DNA from: Coprinopsis marcescibilis
Taxonomy: Eukaryota > Basidiomycota > Agaricomycetes > Agaricales > Psathyrellaceae
DNA length: 64,000 nt
Direction: 5' to 3'
Assembly: GCA_004369085.1 (NCBI GenBank)
Contig: ML210218.1
Coordinates: 62,001-126,000 of the forward strand
Positions 37,011-48,957 of the stretch are shown in pieces (within the stretch, counting starts at the first letter, position 1; the number at the start of each line of letters is the position of its first letter). The notes beneath the pieces were generated by a model. The model made no database searches and had not been told where the DNA came from. It was given only the letters and a program-made list of their open reading frames with translations. The translations under genes and the position numbers were made by a program.

Positions 37011-38277
37011 TTATACCTTATAATCGTTCTGACCAAGTCCGGAATGTTCTGAAGCCTTTCCTGAGGTATCCTCCAACGAGTCGTTATCATCCTCCCTCCC
37101 AATGCCGATAGACTCGTCATTCTTCGTCCCCCTCGCGAACACAAGGGGCCGCGAGAATTGCGGCCGAGTCGATTCAGCTTCTGGAGAGTTTGCCCACGAC
37201 CTCCCAGTCGTGACTCTAAAGATGATCATTTGCGGAGATATAGCCTGCAAAGACATTCAGCTTTCACAGCACTGGGCAAACTACTATGGACATACTATGA
37301 ATGCATAGTGGAGAGTTCCGAAAAACGAAACTGCCGAGAGAATCCTAGCGAGGACATGGGCGGGTGGAGATGGATTGCGGGCACCCAAGTGAATAAAAGT
37401 CGTTGCACAGTATCCAATGCCAGACAGCGTCAGGGGTACCGCAGATTCGACAAGAATCTGCGTCACACCGCGATACATGCCTGAACTTCGGTTCGATGAA
37501 GTGAGAGCCGCCGCAAACATCTTCTGAGCTTTGAGAAGACGATGTGTGATAAAGGCCGTAATAAAGATATTTGTTAGCGCGCCTAGCCCAGCGGAGGCAG
37601 CTTCAGTGGCCGTAAGGAACGGTCCAGGCTCGTTTGCAGCAAATTGTGCTATTTCTGCCGCTATGGTCGATGATGATTAAATTTTAATGCAATGATAATT
37701 TTATATGGGATGTTGACCCACCCAATGTCCCAACGTATGTGACCGTAGGAATCACTGCTAGCCATTTGCGACCATGTAACACGATGTAACATCGGTAAAG
37801 CTACAGAGATCCGGACCGTGTAAGTAGTAAGCGAAGATATCAACCCACTGAGCGTACCAAGAGACCGTCTCCAATCACGAAGACTATGCTATTGCAAATT
37901 GCCGCTACTGTCTTTAGCGCATCTTTCTGCAGAGGTATTCTAAAAAGGTCCCTCCCGTTGGAGACCAGAAGCAGCATTTGAAACTGGTCTGAGGTTTTGA
38001 TAGCGGCTGCCAATGTGAACGTCGCAAATATAACAAAGCTTGCAATAATATATGGGACTCGGCCTTTCCTAGATTCCCGAGGGCTTTCAAGGAAACGAGA
38101 GAGGCCATAGAGGCACATAAAGCACTGTATACCTACGTGGAGATGTAAGGATTGATTGTCGAAAGAACGCAAGGCTAACATGGTCGCACCGGAGGCAAAG
38201 ACGAGTATAATAGCATGGCTAAACGTCACATTTAAAACCGTCATTCCTAGTAACTCCGCGTCCTGACGTGAAGTCAT
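37011..38277 (-). CDS. TGRSW-tail multi-pass membrane protein, copy 6
   Basis: The start at 38277 gives MTSRQDAELLGMTVLNVTF; exon 1 ends VFASG with a normal GT donor. Exon 2 is IQCFMCLYGLSRFLESPRES, a basic loop RKGRVPY and VIGDGLLV. Exon 3 is YRCYIVLHGRKWLAVIPTVT. Exon 4 has AGLGALTNIFITAFITHRLL, KAQKMFAAAL and QILVESAVPLTLSGIG. The last exon is AISPQMIIFRVTTGRSW, then SRPLVFARG and an acidic-serine tail ending at 37011. A TATAAAT element is 65-71 nt upstream of the start. It is the best match to a consensus of the family and is separated from copies 2-5 by CENP-C and SLM3. The gene appears intact. Confidence 0.87.
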
Positions 38278-39995
38278 TTTTTAAGCTGCTGAAAAGGAGG
38301 ATGGGAAGTGATGAGGTCCAAATCCGAGCGCCCTTCCGGAATTTATACTGTTGACCTAGCATGTCTTTCGGACCTTCAAACCCAGACCTGGAACAAGTCA
38401 GTTAGTAGCATCAACGGTAGCCTCATTACATCGCGACAGTTAGAACATGCAAGTCATTGAAATGAGGATGAATGGGGATCAATCGCCAGCGACCAACATC
38501 AGCGCTCCATCGCCTTCGCGATTTTCGCTTTTGTCGGATCCAAGTGCGCTAGCGATCCACATGAAGATGGGCAATGCGGATCTCCCGAGCGCTCATGGCT
38601 CCTAATAGGCGATCCTGTGAGACACCGCTTGGCCAAGTCAAAGGGTGTTACTGTATTTGTCTTGGCGGCTTTGGCTGGCACTGGATGGGATTCGACATAT
38701 TCCCAACTCCCTGATACCAGTGGGTGGCTGCCAACTTGGGCGACCCATCGACGACGAACCTGCTCACCACGGATCGAATCAACTGATAACCGGGCTGTTA
38801 TGGTGATTTGAGCACTTTTACATCAGCTCGCGATTCTAGAAGCAAAACTGACATACAACAATATAAGACAAGCTGACGATGAATCAAAAGATGGCGCCCT
38901 GCGTGATTACAATGCACGGTCAAAGTGGGCTATGCGATTCAGCTTCTTACCTCGAAACTAGGTGCGAACCCTATGGACCATAAATCTCGAGTACACACCA
39001 GGAATGTTGAACATAGTTAATATATCATCGTGCTGAAGCTCGAAATAATCGCTGATAATCGCTGTTGTCAACAACAACAACAACAACAATGAGACGTGCT
39101 CTGCCTCGCAGTGATTTCTGGTTACCCGCCACTGCAAGATCAGAATTCACCGCCATCTTCAGGTCACAAGCAGATAACAATACAATCATGAGCTTCTTAT
39201 ACCGACCAAGAATGGAGGACGTGGTTAAAGCGAAAGATGACTCGCGACTCGGAGTCGCGAGCCAAGTTGGCCCCTTCCTGTGTGGCTGTCCGTGGGAAGC
39301 CGGGCCGCCCATGTTCAAAGTCCGCATTAAGAACCCTTCCTCATCGTTCCTGCACTCGCCTTGGATTGCGCAAACAAGAAAAAGCCTCACATCAATAGTC
39401 AAACAACAATCATCCAAGACAATGCGGTATGTATTGCAGAGGCAGGTCATTTAACACGCTTCTATAGAAATCGTAAATGGGGGAGATAGGAATAGGAATA
39501 GGAATAAGTAACACAGACACGTAAAGCCATACATATCAAGGTCTGCGCGGGTGCGCACTGCACCTGCACCTTCTCCACCCGCAAACTCGAGAAGGGGATA
39601 GATGGCATTTGTCGTTCATGAAATATATAGATGTGTATGAACAGAAGCACGTATGTATGCGCACGGAAATGCAACGATGGCTTGAGAAGATGAGTGTAGG
39701 AGATGAAGATGGGGCCAGGTAAAGGATGAAGGAGCGGTCGAGGTGGAGGATGAGGAGTGTTGGTACGCGCAAGAGCAAGTCGAGGAAGATTGTTCCAAGA
39801 AGTTCGAACAGATACAAAGGTAACAAACGGAAGAATAAAAATGCAAGTCGAAAGCAAAAAGACAAAAGCAAACACCAAAAAGAAAGCGACATTTGTGACT
39901 CGTAAACGCTGAATGGCTGGACGGACGGATGAGTGGTGGGTCAATTCCTCTCAAGACCAAAGGATCCCTACAGCGCGATCATAACCTGGTTCAGC
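38278..39995. other. 1.7-kb intergenic between copy 6 and the CTL gene
   Basis: It contains the copy 6 promoter, a seven-unit CAA microsatellite, a short perfect hairpin at 39241-39261, a triple AGGAAT direct repeat near 39488-39506, and the likely 3' UTR of the choline-transporter-like gene. Open frames on both strands at 39025-39454 overlap and show no domain. Confidence 0.45.
39069..39089. repeat. CAA microsatellite, 7 units
   Basis: Seven uninterrupted CAA triplets. In frame they would read as threonines or asparagines, depending on phase, in unsupported small open frames. Confidence 0.9.
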
Positions 39996-42900
39996 TCAAT
40001 TAAAGAACCCACTCCCTGGATACAAATCACTCTCGTCCAGTTCCCCATCCGCCCTCACACTCCTTGAGGCACCCATCCCACTCTCCATATCCCCACCAGC
40101 CTCAAACGGATTCACATCCTCCTCCTCCATCGCACTCTGCCTCGATCCCCGCCCATACAGATCCGTCAAACTACCATGATCATCCCCATCACTATCCACA
40201 TCAATGCTTCCCCCAAGTCCTCCCTTCCCTCTCCCCTGCCCTTCAAGAACATGGCTCTTCATATTCATTTCCGCACTCGACAACATCCTTTCCTGCGCCT
40301 GAGAAGGTCCAGCAGGAGGCGTTCGGCCAACAGGATTCCCAACACCACCCAGCGTCCCGACACCAATCCCAACACCCCCAAACCCAACAGGCGGACTCCT
40401 CGAGAACGAGCCCCCAGAATGCCTATTCCTCTGATGCATAAACGCATTCACATTCACAGGCGGACTCTGTCCCAGTCCAGGAGTCATGCGTCCACCAGCA
40501 CCCACAGCCGGGGGAGATACGGGTACTAACCGTGCAGGGGGCTGCACAGTCTGTTGTTGATGAATCTGCTGCCGAACCGGCGGTGGCTGGACCTGAGTCT
40601 GAGGCGGAGATGCCGCGATACCCTTCCCAGCCTTTGCCCTCACCAGCCGACTGTCATCCATATACATGTCATCCTCATCCTCCACTTCAACCACCAAACT
40701 CTTCTTGAACGGATCAACCTCGCCATCGTCTACCTCAGGACTCATATCCTCATCACTCAAAAACGGTCCCCCATGTTCTCTCTCCCTCTGTTGCGCCTGT
40801 CCCTGGCCACCAGCTCGAGCTCCCAAGAGCGGCTGCGTCTTCAAATTTCCCAGCGGAGATTTAGCCGTGGTAGAGCCGAAAGACGGTAAACGGGAATGTT
40901 GGGGTACTTGGGATGAGGACGCCTGTCTTTGTTGTGGTAGCTGTGGTTGCTTGATGTCATTATGTTGAGGGTGTTGCGGAACCTGGTGTTGAGGGGCCCG
41001 CTGCTGCTGCTGCTGAGCCGCGACATGCTGCTGATGGTGCGACACAGGCTGAGCTTGTCGTTGATTCGGGCGACCAGCGGTTTCGGGTTCGAACTGCAAT
41101 GCGATAATGAGCTCTTGATATACCAAACAGGGAGAATTGTAAAACATACGATAACGAACACTTCTTCTCTCCTCCTTTCACCCAGGTCTTTATCGATGCA
41201 GTAGCAGAGGTACATAGTATCGGCGCTGTAACAAAATCCATGTCAGCGAATCGTGATGATTGGACAGAAAAAAATCACTCACGTATCCTTGACGAGACCT
41301 ACACAAAACAGCCCAACAAGAGCTGTCACTCCACCGGCCAACACTGCTGCTCCAAGTGCCTCGTTCGGTGATTTCAATGTGTGGGCAACAAACAGATACG
41401 TGATCAGCGCGAAAGGGAAAGTCAAGACCAGGGGTGAGATCGTCAACAGCGTCAGAGGTGCTATGTTTGTTAAATTAGCAAGCTGATGAAGAAACACAGA
41501 AAAGCAAAAGGTACTCACGTTCCTTGCCAAACCCTTTCCTTCTCCCTCTAGCCAGCAATGTGCTCTCAATCCCACTAGTCAACGCCCTAGCCCTCTTCGC
41601 ACTGCCCATGAAATTATCTCCAGTCAAACCGGCATAGACCAACGCGTACTTGCTGAGCGCAGTGGTCGCTCCATCAATGTAGCCAATGATGAACCGAATC
41701 GCTGGCATGACAATCCCAACGACCCGAAGAGGGAGATACAAAGGCAGGCGTTGCAAGACAATGGTAAGAAGAGTAAGGAGGCGGATTGTCGTAAGGATGA
41801 GGGCAGAGAGGACAGTGGTCCCTAATGATTGTCCTGTCGCTCGGAATAACGCACTGTGAATAGTGTGTGTGGAAGATGGTGGTGGTGGAGGAAGGGCCGG
41901 ACTACAACCCAAAGTTAGCTCTTAAAAGCACAGAAAAGGGAAACAGGACGAGACGCACTCTGCGAAATACCAAGCACCTATCACACTAGCCGCGGTCATC
42001 CTCATGACACCCCTCGCAACACCCCACGTCCATAGCCAAACAGCCACAGCAGCAAAAATAGCCCAGTTCGCCCATGCATATACATGCCATTGCCAGCCCT
42101 TCGGCAGCTGCGTGGCATAACCAATGAGTAGAAGCCGGAAGATGAGGGTGAGGAAGGGTATGGACACTAGGAGCATGACAAGCAGCACCGTCGGCGACAA
42201 GGCCAATAGGAAAGGGTTGGATATAAGGAGATGTGTCGTCAAAGTGAGAGTTGATGAGGTTGTATGGATTTGGTTGGGAAGGTGGAGGAGGCGTCGTCCT
42301 GTGTAGAAGGCTAGGATGAGCGGGATGATCGAGAATAGCCGGAGCCTAAAAGCATGTCGTTAATACAAGTCTGATGAACGAACGAGATGAAGCCGACGCA
42401 CCCAACTGTCTCTCCCCAAGTAGGATCGGTACCTTCTTCCCACATGAAGCTTCCGATAAAGGCCCAAAGGGCTGAAATGAAGAGTGTGACGGGGATGAAA
42501 ACGGAAGTTGCAACCATGACAGGTTTCACAAAGATTTGGAGGAGAAAGATGTGGACGTAGGCAACTCCAGCGCTGACAAAGGTCAGGATTGTCAACAGCG
42601 GGACCGTATGCAGAAGTGTCACATAGGGAACATAGCGGCGGGGGACTTTGTCGTCTATCCGTACAGCAAATAGGAGAATGAATGCTGAGAGGAAGCATAT
42701 TGAGACGCCGGTAAGCCATGCAGAGGTCCATATCGAGTCATTGTGTCGTCTCCGGCCCCGTGGCGTATGTCGCGGGTCGGGCAACGAGAAGACGTCCAAC
42801 GGTCGTGATCGCCCATCCCTGGGTAGAAGAGACTCGGTAAGGGATAATGAGTGTGGTTCATCCCGTTGTGTCCGTGGCGGCGGCGGCGGTTGGTGACGAC

Positions 42901-43465
42901 TAGGCGTTTGATGTTGCTGGCCCTTCGACGACGACGGACGGCCAAAGAGTTCTGGCGGTGGTGCCGACTCTGAGGAGCTGGAATGTGCAGGGGACGGCGA
43001 ACGAACAGGTCTCGGTGTGAGCGCTGCGATGTGTAGTGACGGAGAGGCAGCGAGGTGAGCCAGCCATCCCTTCGGCGACCCCGAACTACTACTGATACTG
43101 GCGTGCTCGTCGGCTGCAATGAGGGTTGCTCGTTGTTGCTGGTCGTACGTCTGGAATCCATGTCGCCCTGTCCGTTCGTCCTCGTCCAGTCGGAGGTATG
43201 GATCGTCGTCTTCATCGTCTCTGTGCTCTGCCCCCCTCCTCGCCGTCGCCTCTGAGGCCTCGCTCTCCCTCAAGTTCAAGTGTGGGTCGTCCAGATCATA
43301 GTCATCCAGCAGGGCACTGTCGGGCCCATGTCCTCCCCTCGAACCGTCCTCGGTGCTGAACGAGAAGAACATTGGATGAGACGACGATAAGATGCTCGCC
43401 TCCGCAGGCTGTTGCTGCTGTCGGTTGAGATATTGAGATGCATATGCTGCAAAAGACGCCGCCAT
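39996..43465 (-). CDS. PNS1: choline-transporter-like protein (CTL/SLC44, PNS1 type)
   Basis: This is a multi-pass membrane protein of the CTL family; animal members move choline, while the fungal substrate is unproven. The start at 43465 (MAASFAAYASQYLNRQQQQP) is followed by about 220 cytoplasmic residues, acidic and then Ser/Pro-rich, before the first helix (AWLTGVSICFLSAFILLFAV). About ten membrane segments follow through LTLLTISPLVLTFPFALITY and ALGAAVLAGGVTALVGLFCV. The family signature comes next: VKDT-ADTMYLCYCIDKDLGE then RRREEVFVI. After this, where most CTL proteins end, the last exon adds about 350 disordered residues: a Gln-rich block (AAQQQQQRAPQHQ), an acidic patch, a Gly-rich block, and a terminus LDESDLYPGSGFFN. 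The stop is at 39996. Five or more introns lie in the membrane half. The gene is intact, and the tail is unusually long. Confidence 0.88.
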
Positions 43466-44925
43466 TGTTAGTGACGCCGCCGAGGTATTGAAGGTGTATT
43501 GCGGTTAACCGCAGGTATTGGTTGTTCTGAACCAAAGTCTATAGAGCGATCAATGACGAATGCTCAGCTCAACTAGTGTGGGGTCCACCGCAGGCGCGCG
43601 CTGAGTCACAGTCACAGGTGTCACAGCCCGTCACCCTCGCTACCTCTCCTTTACGTCCTTGCCTGCTGTTGTGCTCGAACCTCACGCTTTTGGGGTTACT
43701 TATGTATTCGCCTTATCTCTCGAGCCTCCAGGTAGCTTCATTTGGAGCGGCTATCTCTCAAAGAAGCTCGAGGTGAGTCTGAAGTCGGACTGGATGCTCC
43801 GACGGTGCTGAACAATTGGGCAGGGACAGGTCCATGCAACAATAAACCCATGTTTTTTCTGCGAACTCAACGCGGAGTGCTAGCAAAGACCACTGGACTT
43901 GAGAAAGATATACTCTCGTTGGCCAGCTTCTGAGGCCAGCTTGAGTCAAGCGAAACGACACCGGGCTTATCGGATTATCATCCTTGCGAATCACAGAACT
44001 TTGGCCACGAGTACTATTATTGTAGTAGCATTCTCGCTGTCTTGCGACGAATGCAGTTGTGAGTGGAGCTCTTCTCTCCCAGATGCTCCCGTAAATATGC
44101 TGACCGAACTCTGATCTGCCAGGGCACTTGTTTTACCCCCTAACCTCCTATCGCTACCTACATGAGACCACTGTGAACCAAAAACAAAACAAAGGGTGTA
44201 AACCGTGAAAAAGAAGAACTGCGACTTCCAAGCTCTAACCGAGACTGAGCTCACAGCTGGGTCCATGGAGTCAGGCGTGGGGCTCGTCTGGGAAGTCCTC
44301 ATCACGGCGTTCGCACCCGGTGAGTATCCGATAGGACAACACACCCCCAGTTGCTCATTGCGGATTCGTAATTTAATATAGATTTCGATAAATAATTCCA
44401 TGATCTTCCCGTAGTTCTGATCGGATTGTGCAGACTGGAATGAGAACACTGGAACATGCACAGCCCAACCACTGTCTCCACCACAGTTAAACGATGCATG
44501 ACGATTCAATTTGACCACTGGAACTCATATCATTTTCTTCCCTACGGCAACGCTGTTCATCATTCATCCAGATTTCTCTAGCCTCCGCCAAACAAATGCT
44601 GATTTATTTGCAGTGGCTCGGAACCGGTCATTGGCGCAATAGAAGCGCAGTGTAGTAAGTGATTCCCTTGATGTAGGCTATCTTTTGAGCTGAGACCCAT
44701 CGCAAATCAGAACTCTTTGCTCCAGACGTCCTGGTGGCCCTTGATGAGTTGCAGTCTCTGCTACAGGAACGGCAAACATTGCCTGCGAAGTCATAGATCG
44801 CCGAAATTCCCAATTGTAAGCGAGGCTGCGGAGGAATTCATCGCATAAAACCCCAATGCTGCAATAAATGACATGCACCGTTTCATCTGCACCTCACCTG
44901 TTGTCGACTAACGAATTCGTGCCCA
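43466..44925. other. 1.5-kb intergenic upstream of CTL and copy 7
   Basis: Divergent promoters of the CTL gene and membrane-family copy 7. Open frames of 60-175 codons on both strands show no recognisable domain or splice pattern. Confidence 0.45.
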
Positions 44926-46252
44926 ATGTCATCTTCCGATCTGGAGCAATTTGAACAGTCTCTCAACCAAATTGGGTTGACCTATATTAAAAGCTCATTC
45001 GGCAATCTTATCATCTCCATCTTCGCCAGCGGTACGATCTCCTCGTCAATGTTACCCGAGCACCCTGCTGATATTTTACCCGCGGTCTGTAGGTATACAA
45101 TGCTTCATGTGCCTGTATTGTCTTTCCCGGTTGCTTGAGAGCACACAAGAATCGAGAAAGGGTCGATCGGCCTACGTTGCCGTCGGGTGCTTGATATTCG
45201 TGACATACGCTCTGGCGGCAAGCCTTGACGCTTTGAACATGTTCGATATTCTGCTCCCGGCGTCGAATGGGATAGATATCTCTGATTATATGCTAGAACC
45301 AGCCACTTGGTCGAACTACTTGATCTTGTCCTGTTACGCGGTGCTTCTTATACTTGGGGACGGCCTCCTGGTGAGTCATGCACGCTGTAATTGGGTCGGT
45401 AAACTTTGTCTGAATGGATGTGCTTTCCCAGCTCTACCGGTGCTACATCGTACTGGACACCCGAAGGTGGATCATCGCATTCCCTACCCTCACCTACGTC
45501 GGTATGATCGGTGGGTCAATCTCCAGAATGCACCCCCAGTTCTTTGCTAAAGCACTTTCCACGTTACCCAGCGACTAGCATCGCACATGTTGTTCTCGTC
45601 TCAGCCGACTCTGAATCCGGCACCGCTCTTGAAGGAGCCTGCGTAGGGCTGAGTGTCGCAACCAACGTCACCATCACCTCTCTCATCGCGTTCCACCTCA
45701 TCAAATCCCAACGTGCCCTAGCAAGAGCTTTACCGGAGAAGGATGTGGCAATTTATGGCAGCATCGCCGCCATCCTCGTCGAGTCGGCTGTCCCGCTTAT
45801 GATTGCCGGCCTTGGATACTTTGTGACGACGTTTGCGTTTTTCCCGAACGTCTGGACGCCTGCGGACCTGAACAGCGTCCTCGCCTCCAACGTGACGTTT
45901 GCGACGCTGTATTACGCGTTCGTGGTGAGTGTTCAATCTTGTTTGAGTAGTCCGATCGGTGCTGACAGATTTTCTCCTTCTTCTTCTTCTTTGATTCGTT
46001 TTGTGTGGTGGATAGGCGATTTCCCCGTTGATGATCATTTTTAGGGTTACGAATGGGAGGTCGTGGACGACGGGAACGGATGCGTCGGGTGATGTGAGCC
46101 GACGTGCGGTGCATTCTGGCCCGCTTGTGTTTGCGAGGGGGACAGTGGGGGATGAGGAAGCATCATATCATCCCAGACGGGAGTCGAGCGAACTCAAGGT
46201 GGCGTCGTCCTCCGGTATGAATTCGAATAGTACGTTTGGCGGGAGGTTTTGA
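44926..46252 (+). CDS. TGRSW-tail multi-pass membrane protein, copy 7
   Basis: First plus-strand copy. The start at 44926 gives MSSSDLEQFEQSLNQIGLTY; exon 1 ends IFASG. Exon 2, after a CTGTAG acceptor, is IQCFMCLYCLSRLLESTQES with the basic loop RKGRSAY and ILGDGLLV. Exon 3 is LYRCYIVLDTRRWIIAFPTL. Exon 4 has EGACVGLSVATNVTITSLIA, FHLIKSQRALARALP and AAILVESAVPLMIAGLGYFV. The last exon is AISPLMIIFRVTNGRSW (Gln to Leu, Thr to Asn), then SGPLVFARG, ending at 46252. A CATAAAAC element lies about 75-82 nt upstream. Exon structure matches the minus-strand copies exactly, which fits descent by duplication plus inversion. Confidence 0.87.
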
Positions 46253-46365
46253 TTACTCGTCGGATTAGAATAAAGTTGAACTGCATATATACCCCAGCAT
46301 TAATGGAATTAGGTTGTTTTGATGTTGCCCTTTGGTGTTCAGAGTAAATTAATTCATTCAACGAG

Positions 46366-46644
46366 TTGTCGGTTGGAAGGGAACGAGGAGATCGGCTGGC
46401 GGGATTTGAATTTGAATCCTTGTCGCGGCTCCTCGACGTCCCCGTTGCCCCTCCTTCGCAACCTCCCACCGCTACCCACATGAGGGAGTTGCCTGCCCCA
46501 CAAATACGCCAGAAGGAACCCAAAGCACCACTCGTAACAAAACGAGCGCCCGAGGAAGACGACCCTGCGCCTACCCCAAAACGACTGCGCCGTTCAAGTC
46601 GCGTGAAGTCCCGCCCAAAGTCGTCCTATAACCAACGCGCTTGA
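46366..46644 (+). pseudogene. FunK1 kinase C-terminal relic
   Basis: The last 50 or so residues, from PQIRQKEPKAPLVTKRAPEE to PKRLRRSSRVKSRPKSS, align by eye with the C-terminus of the intact FunK1 gene at 59.3 kb (RLRQKPSKASLTRKRDPEDE ... PKRLRRSSHVKSRPTS). No catalytic loop or other kinase segment precedes it; copy 7 of the membrane family ends 114 bp upstream. It is therefore a stranded tail, not a gene. Its open frame and basic tail are well preserved, so it may be recent or under some constraint. Confidence 0.72.
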
Positions 46645-47465
46645 CCGTGTCTGACTCTGCTTCATTTCAAGTTAATGATCTGTGCACAATGTACATTTCG
46701 CCACAAGTACCTGTAACGTTCTCTATACTCTCAAAATGTTTTACTCGAACTTAATAATACCCCGAGGATAAAAACCATATTTACCCACCGAGTCAGAACT
46801 GACTTGTAAGCGCCCAGGCTACCGTTGAGTTTTGTGAGACATAAATGCATACCCCGCGACTTGCAAAGTCGCCCGATAATGGGCTTCTTTTCCACGTATG
46901 AATCAACCCTTCGACTACCAGGCGACAGTTGGAACGGATCCGCAAAGAGTACGGAGAGATTTGACTTGCGAGCATGGTTTTAACTGGGTCACCTTCACCA
47001 GGCTTCACGGCTTAAGATTCTCAAGCAGTAAAGAGCCACCGCTCATAATTGATCAAGGGATAATTGATCCATGTCCGGTAGTGATCAACCACTAGATGTT
47101 GTTTTGGATCACACAGCCGAACTACCGATGTCGGTATAGTTGGTTGTGAATCGGGTTACTGCAATGTTGTAACTTCGTGCTGATTCCACCTCGCCTGCGA
47201 CTGCGGGTCGATTTAAATAAGGCCAAAGTTTGCGCGGAATTCTAGAACTATGGCTCTACTCCATAAAATATTGGGGACATCGCTGAATGAGCGCTCCGAC
47301 TTGAAGTTCCTAGGGCTTACTTACTGATTACAGGTGAGTTTGTAACTCTGAACATTTTTCATTTTCTGATAGCTACATTTTGGACCTGGTAGGTACATGA
47401 TAACATGATAGCAATGTGGTATAAAGATACCTAGGTTGCAGAGCCTACAGCCTCAGTATCCTACA
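46645..47465. other. intergenic upstream of copy 8
   Basis: No supported gene. A TATAAAG element at 47420-47426 lies 40-46 nt upstream of the copy 8 start. Confidence 0.5.
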
Positions 47466-48726
47466 ATGTCCCTTGCCTCGGCCCAACAGCTTGAGATCCT
47501 AGGGCTCACCTACATAAAAACATCCTTCTCTAACCTCATTGTTATGGTATTTGCCTGCGGTGAGTCCATTCGTTCATCATGATCTCAATTGCATGGTTTG
47601 AGCATGATATCAGGAATACAATGCTTCATGTGCCTGTATGGCTTGTCTGCGTTCCTCGACAGCCCCCGCGAGTCACGGAAAGGACGAATACCCTACGTCA
47701 TTGCCAGTTTCCTCATTTTCGCGACATACTGCCTGGCAGCAACACTTGATCTGTATGGTATCTTTGGAACCTTGCTTCGAGTGTCCAGTGGAGTGGACGT
47801 ATTACTCAACATCGCAGAGTCCCAACCAGACTTTAGGAAATACTTCGTGTTGTCCTGTTTCACGGTCTTGCTCTTGATTGGGGATGGACTGTTGGTACGT
47901 CGAATACAAAGGATACAGATATGCTCATTCCCTCACCGAACGATAACCCAAACTAGCTCTATCGCTGCTATATCGTACTCGATAGTCGCAGATGGTTCCT
48001 CATTCTCCCAACTTTTACCTATGTCGGCGTTATTGGTATGCAAACATGTTTCTGTGTCTGCTCAGTGCCACCTCTGACCCAGGTTCTCTCTAGCAACAAG
48101 CATAACCCAGATCGTCTCCGTGGCGGTTAACCAAGACCTAGTGATACCAACAGAAGCTGCGTTCATCGGATTGAGCGTTGTAACAAACGTATCCATCACC
48201 ACCATGATCACATACCGTCTTCTCAAGGCTCAAAGGCATCTGGCAAAAACCCTTCCTTCAAAAGACGTGAAGATATACAGTGGTATTGCATCTATACTCG
48301 TCGAGTCCGCTATGCCCCTAATGGTCTCCGGTTTGGGCTCGTTCGCCACGACATTTGCCCTCATTCCCTCCACTTTGAGTGTGGAGCAATTTTCTACGAT
48401 ACTGCCGGTGAACGGTATGTTTGCAACGCTGTACTACGCGTTTGTGGTAATTCTTCATCATGTCTGTGTCTCTAAGAGGTCTGACACACACCTCCCAGGC
48501 AATCTCTCCCCAGATGATTATCTTCCGGGTGGCAACTGGAAGGTCATGGACGAGGTCTCCATCAGAGCTATCTGGACCTAATTTATCCGGGCCGCTTGTG
48601 TTTGCACGAAATTCGAGGAACCTAACAGAGAGCGCTGTTGACAGAACTCAGTGCTCGAATGGAGAATCGACTCCACAACAGTCTTCGCACCTGGCGTCTA
48701 ACGTTGGGGCAAATGTAAAGGATTAA
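47466..48726 (+). CDS. TGRSW-tail multi-pass membrane protein, copy 8
   Basis: The start at 47466 gives MSLASAQQLEILGLTYIKTS; exon 1 ends VFACG before a GTGAGT donor. Exon 2 is IQCFMCLYGLSAFLDSPRES with loop RKGRIPY and LIGDGLLV. Exon 3 is LYRCYIVLDSRRWFLILPTF. Exon 4 has EAAFIGLSVVTNVSITTMIT, YRLLKAQRHLAKTLP and ASILVESAMPLMVSGLGSFA. The last exon is AISPQMIIFRVATGRSW, then SGPLVFARN, ending at 48726. It is close to copy 7 in the first exon (IGLTYIK versus LGLTYIK), suggesting these two are each other's nearest relatives in the window. The gene is intact, in tandem with copy 7, and a decayed ninth copy lies just downstream. Confidence 0.87.
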
Positions 48727-48957
48727 GGTGCTGAGACTCGAGAGGGTCTCAAAACCTGTTTCTTAGCTATTAATGTACAATCTTGAATCAATGTATTGTA
48801 CGTCGTTGTTGACAAGAATGTTAGTGGGAAATCATGATAAACAAACCATCTCAATTATCTTGAGAAAGAATTCCTTGGCCAGCAAACTATACCTACATCT
48901 ATCGATGAATGTCGATTACTGAATTTTTGGAACGCCATTGAACGTTAAGCTTACTTT

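Noticed and set aside
39025..39454. Overlapping open frames on both strands, 129 and 141 codons
   Set aside because: Neither has domain content or splice structure; both arise around a CAA repeat and are probably chance.
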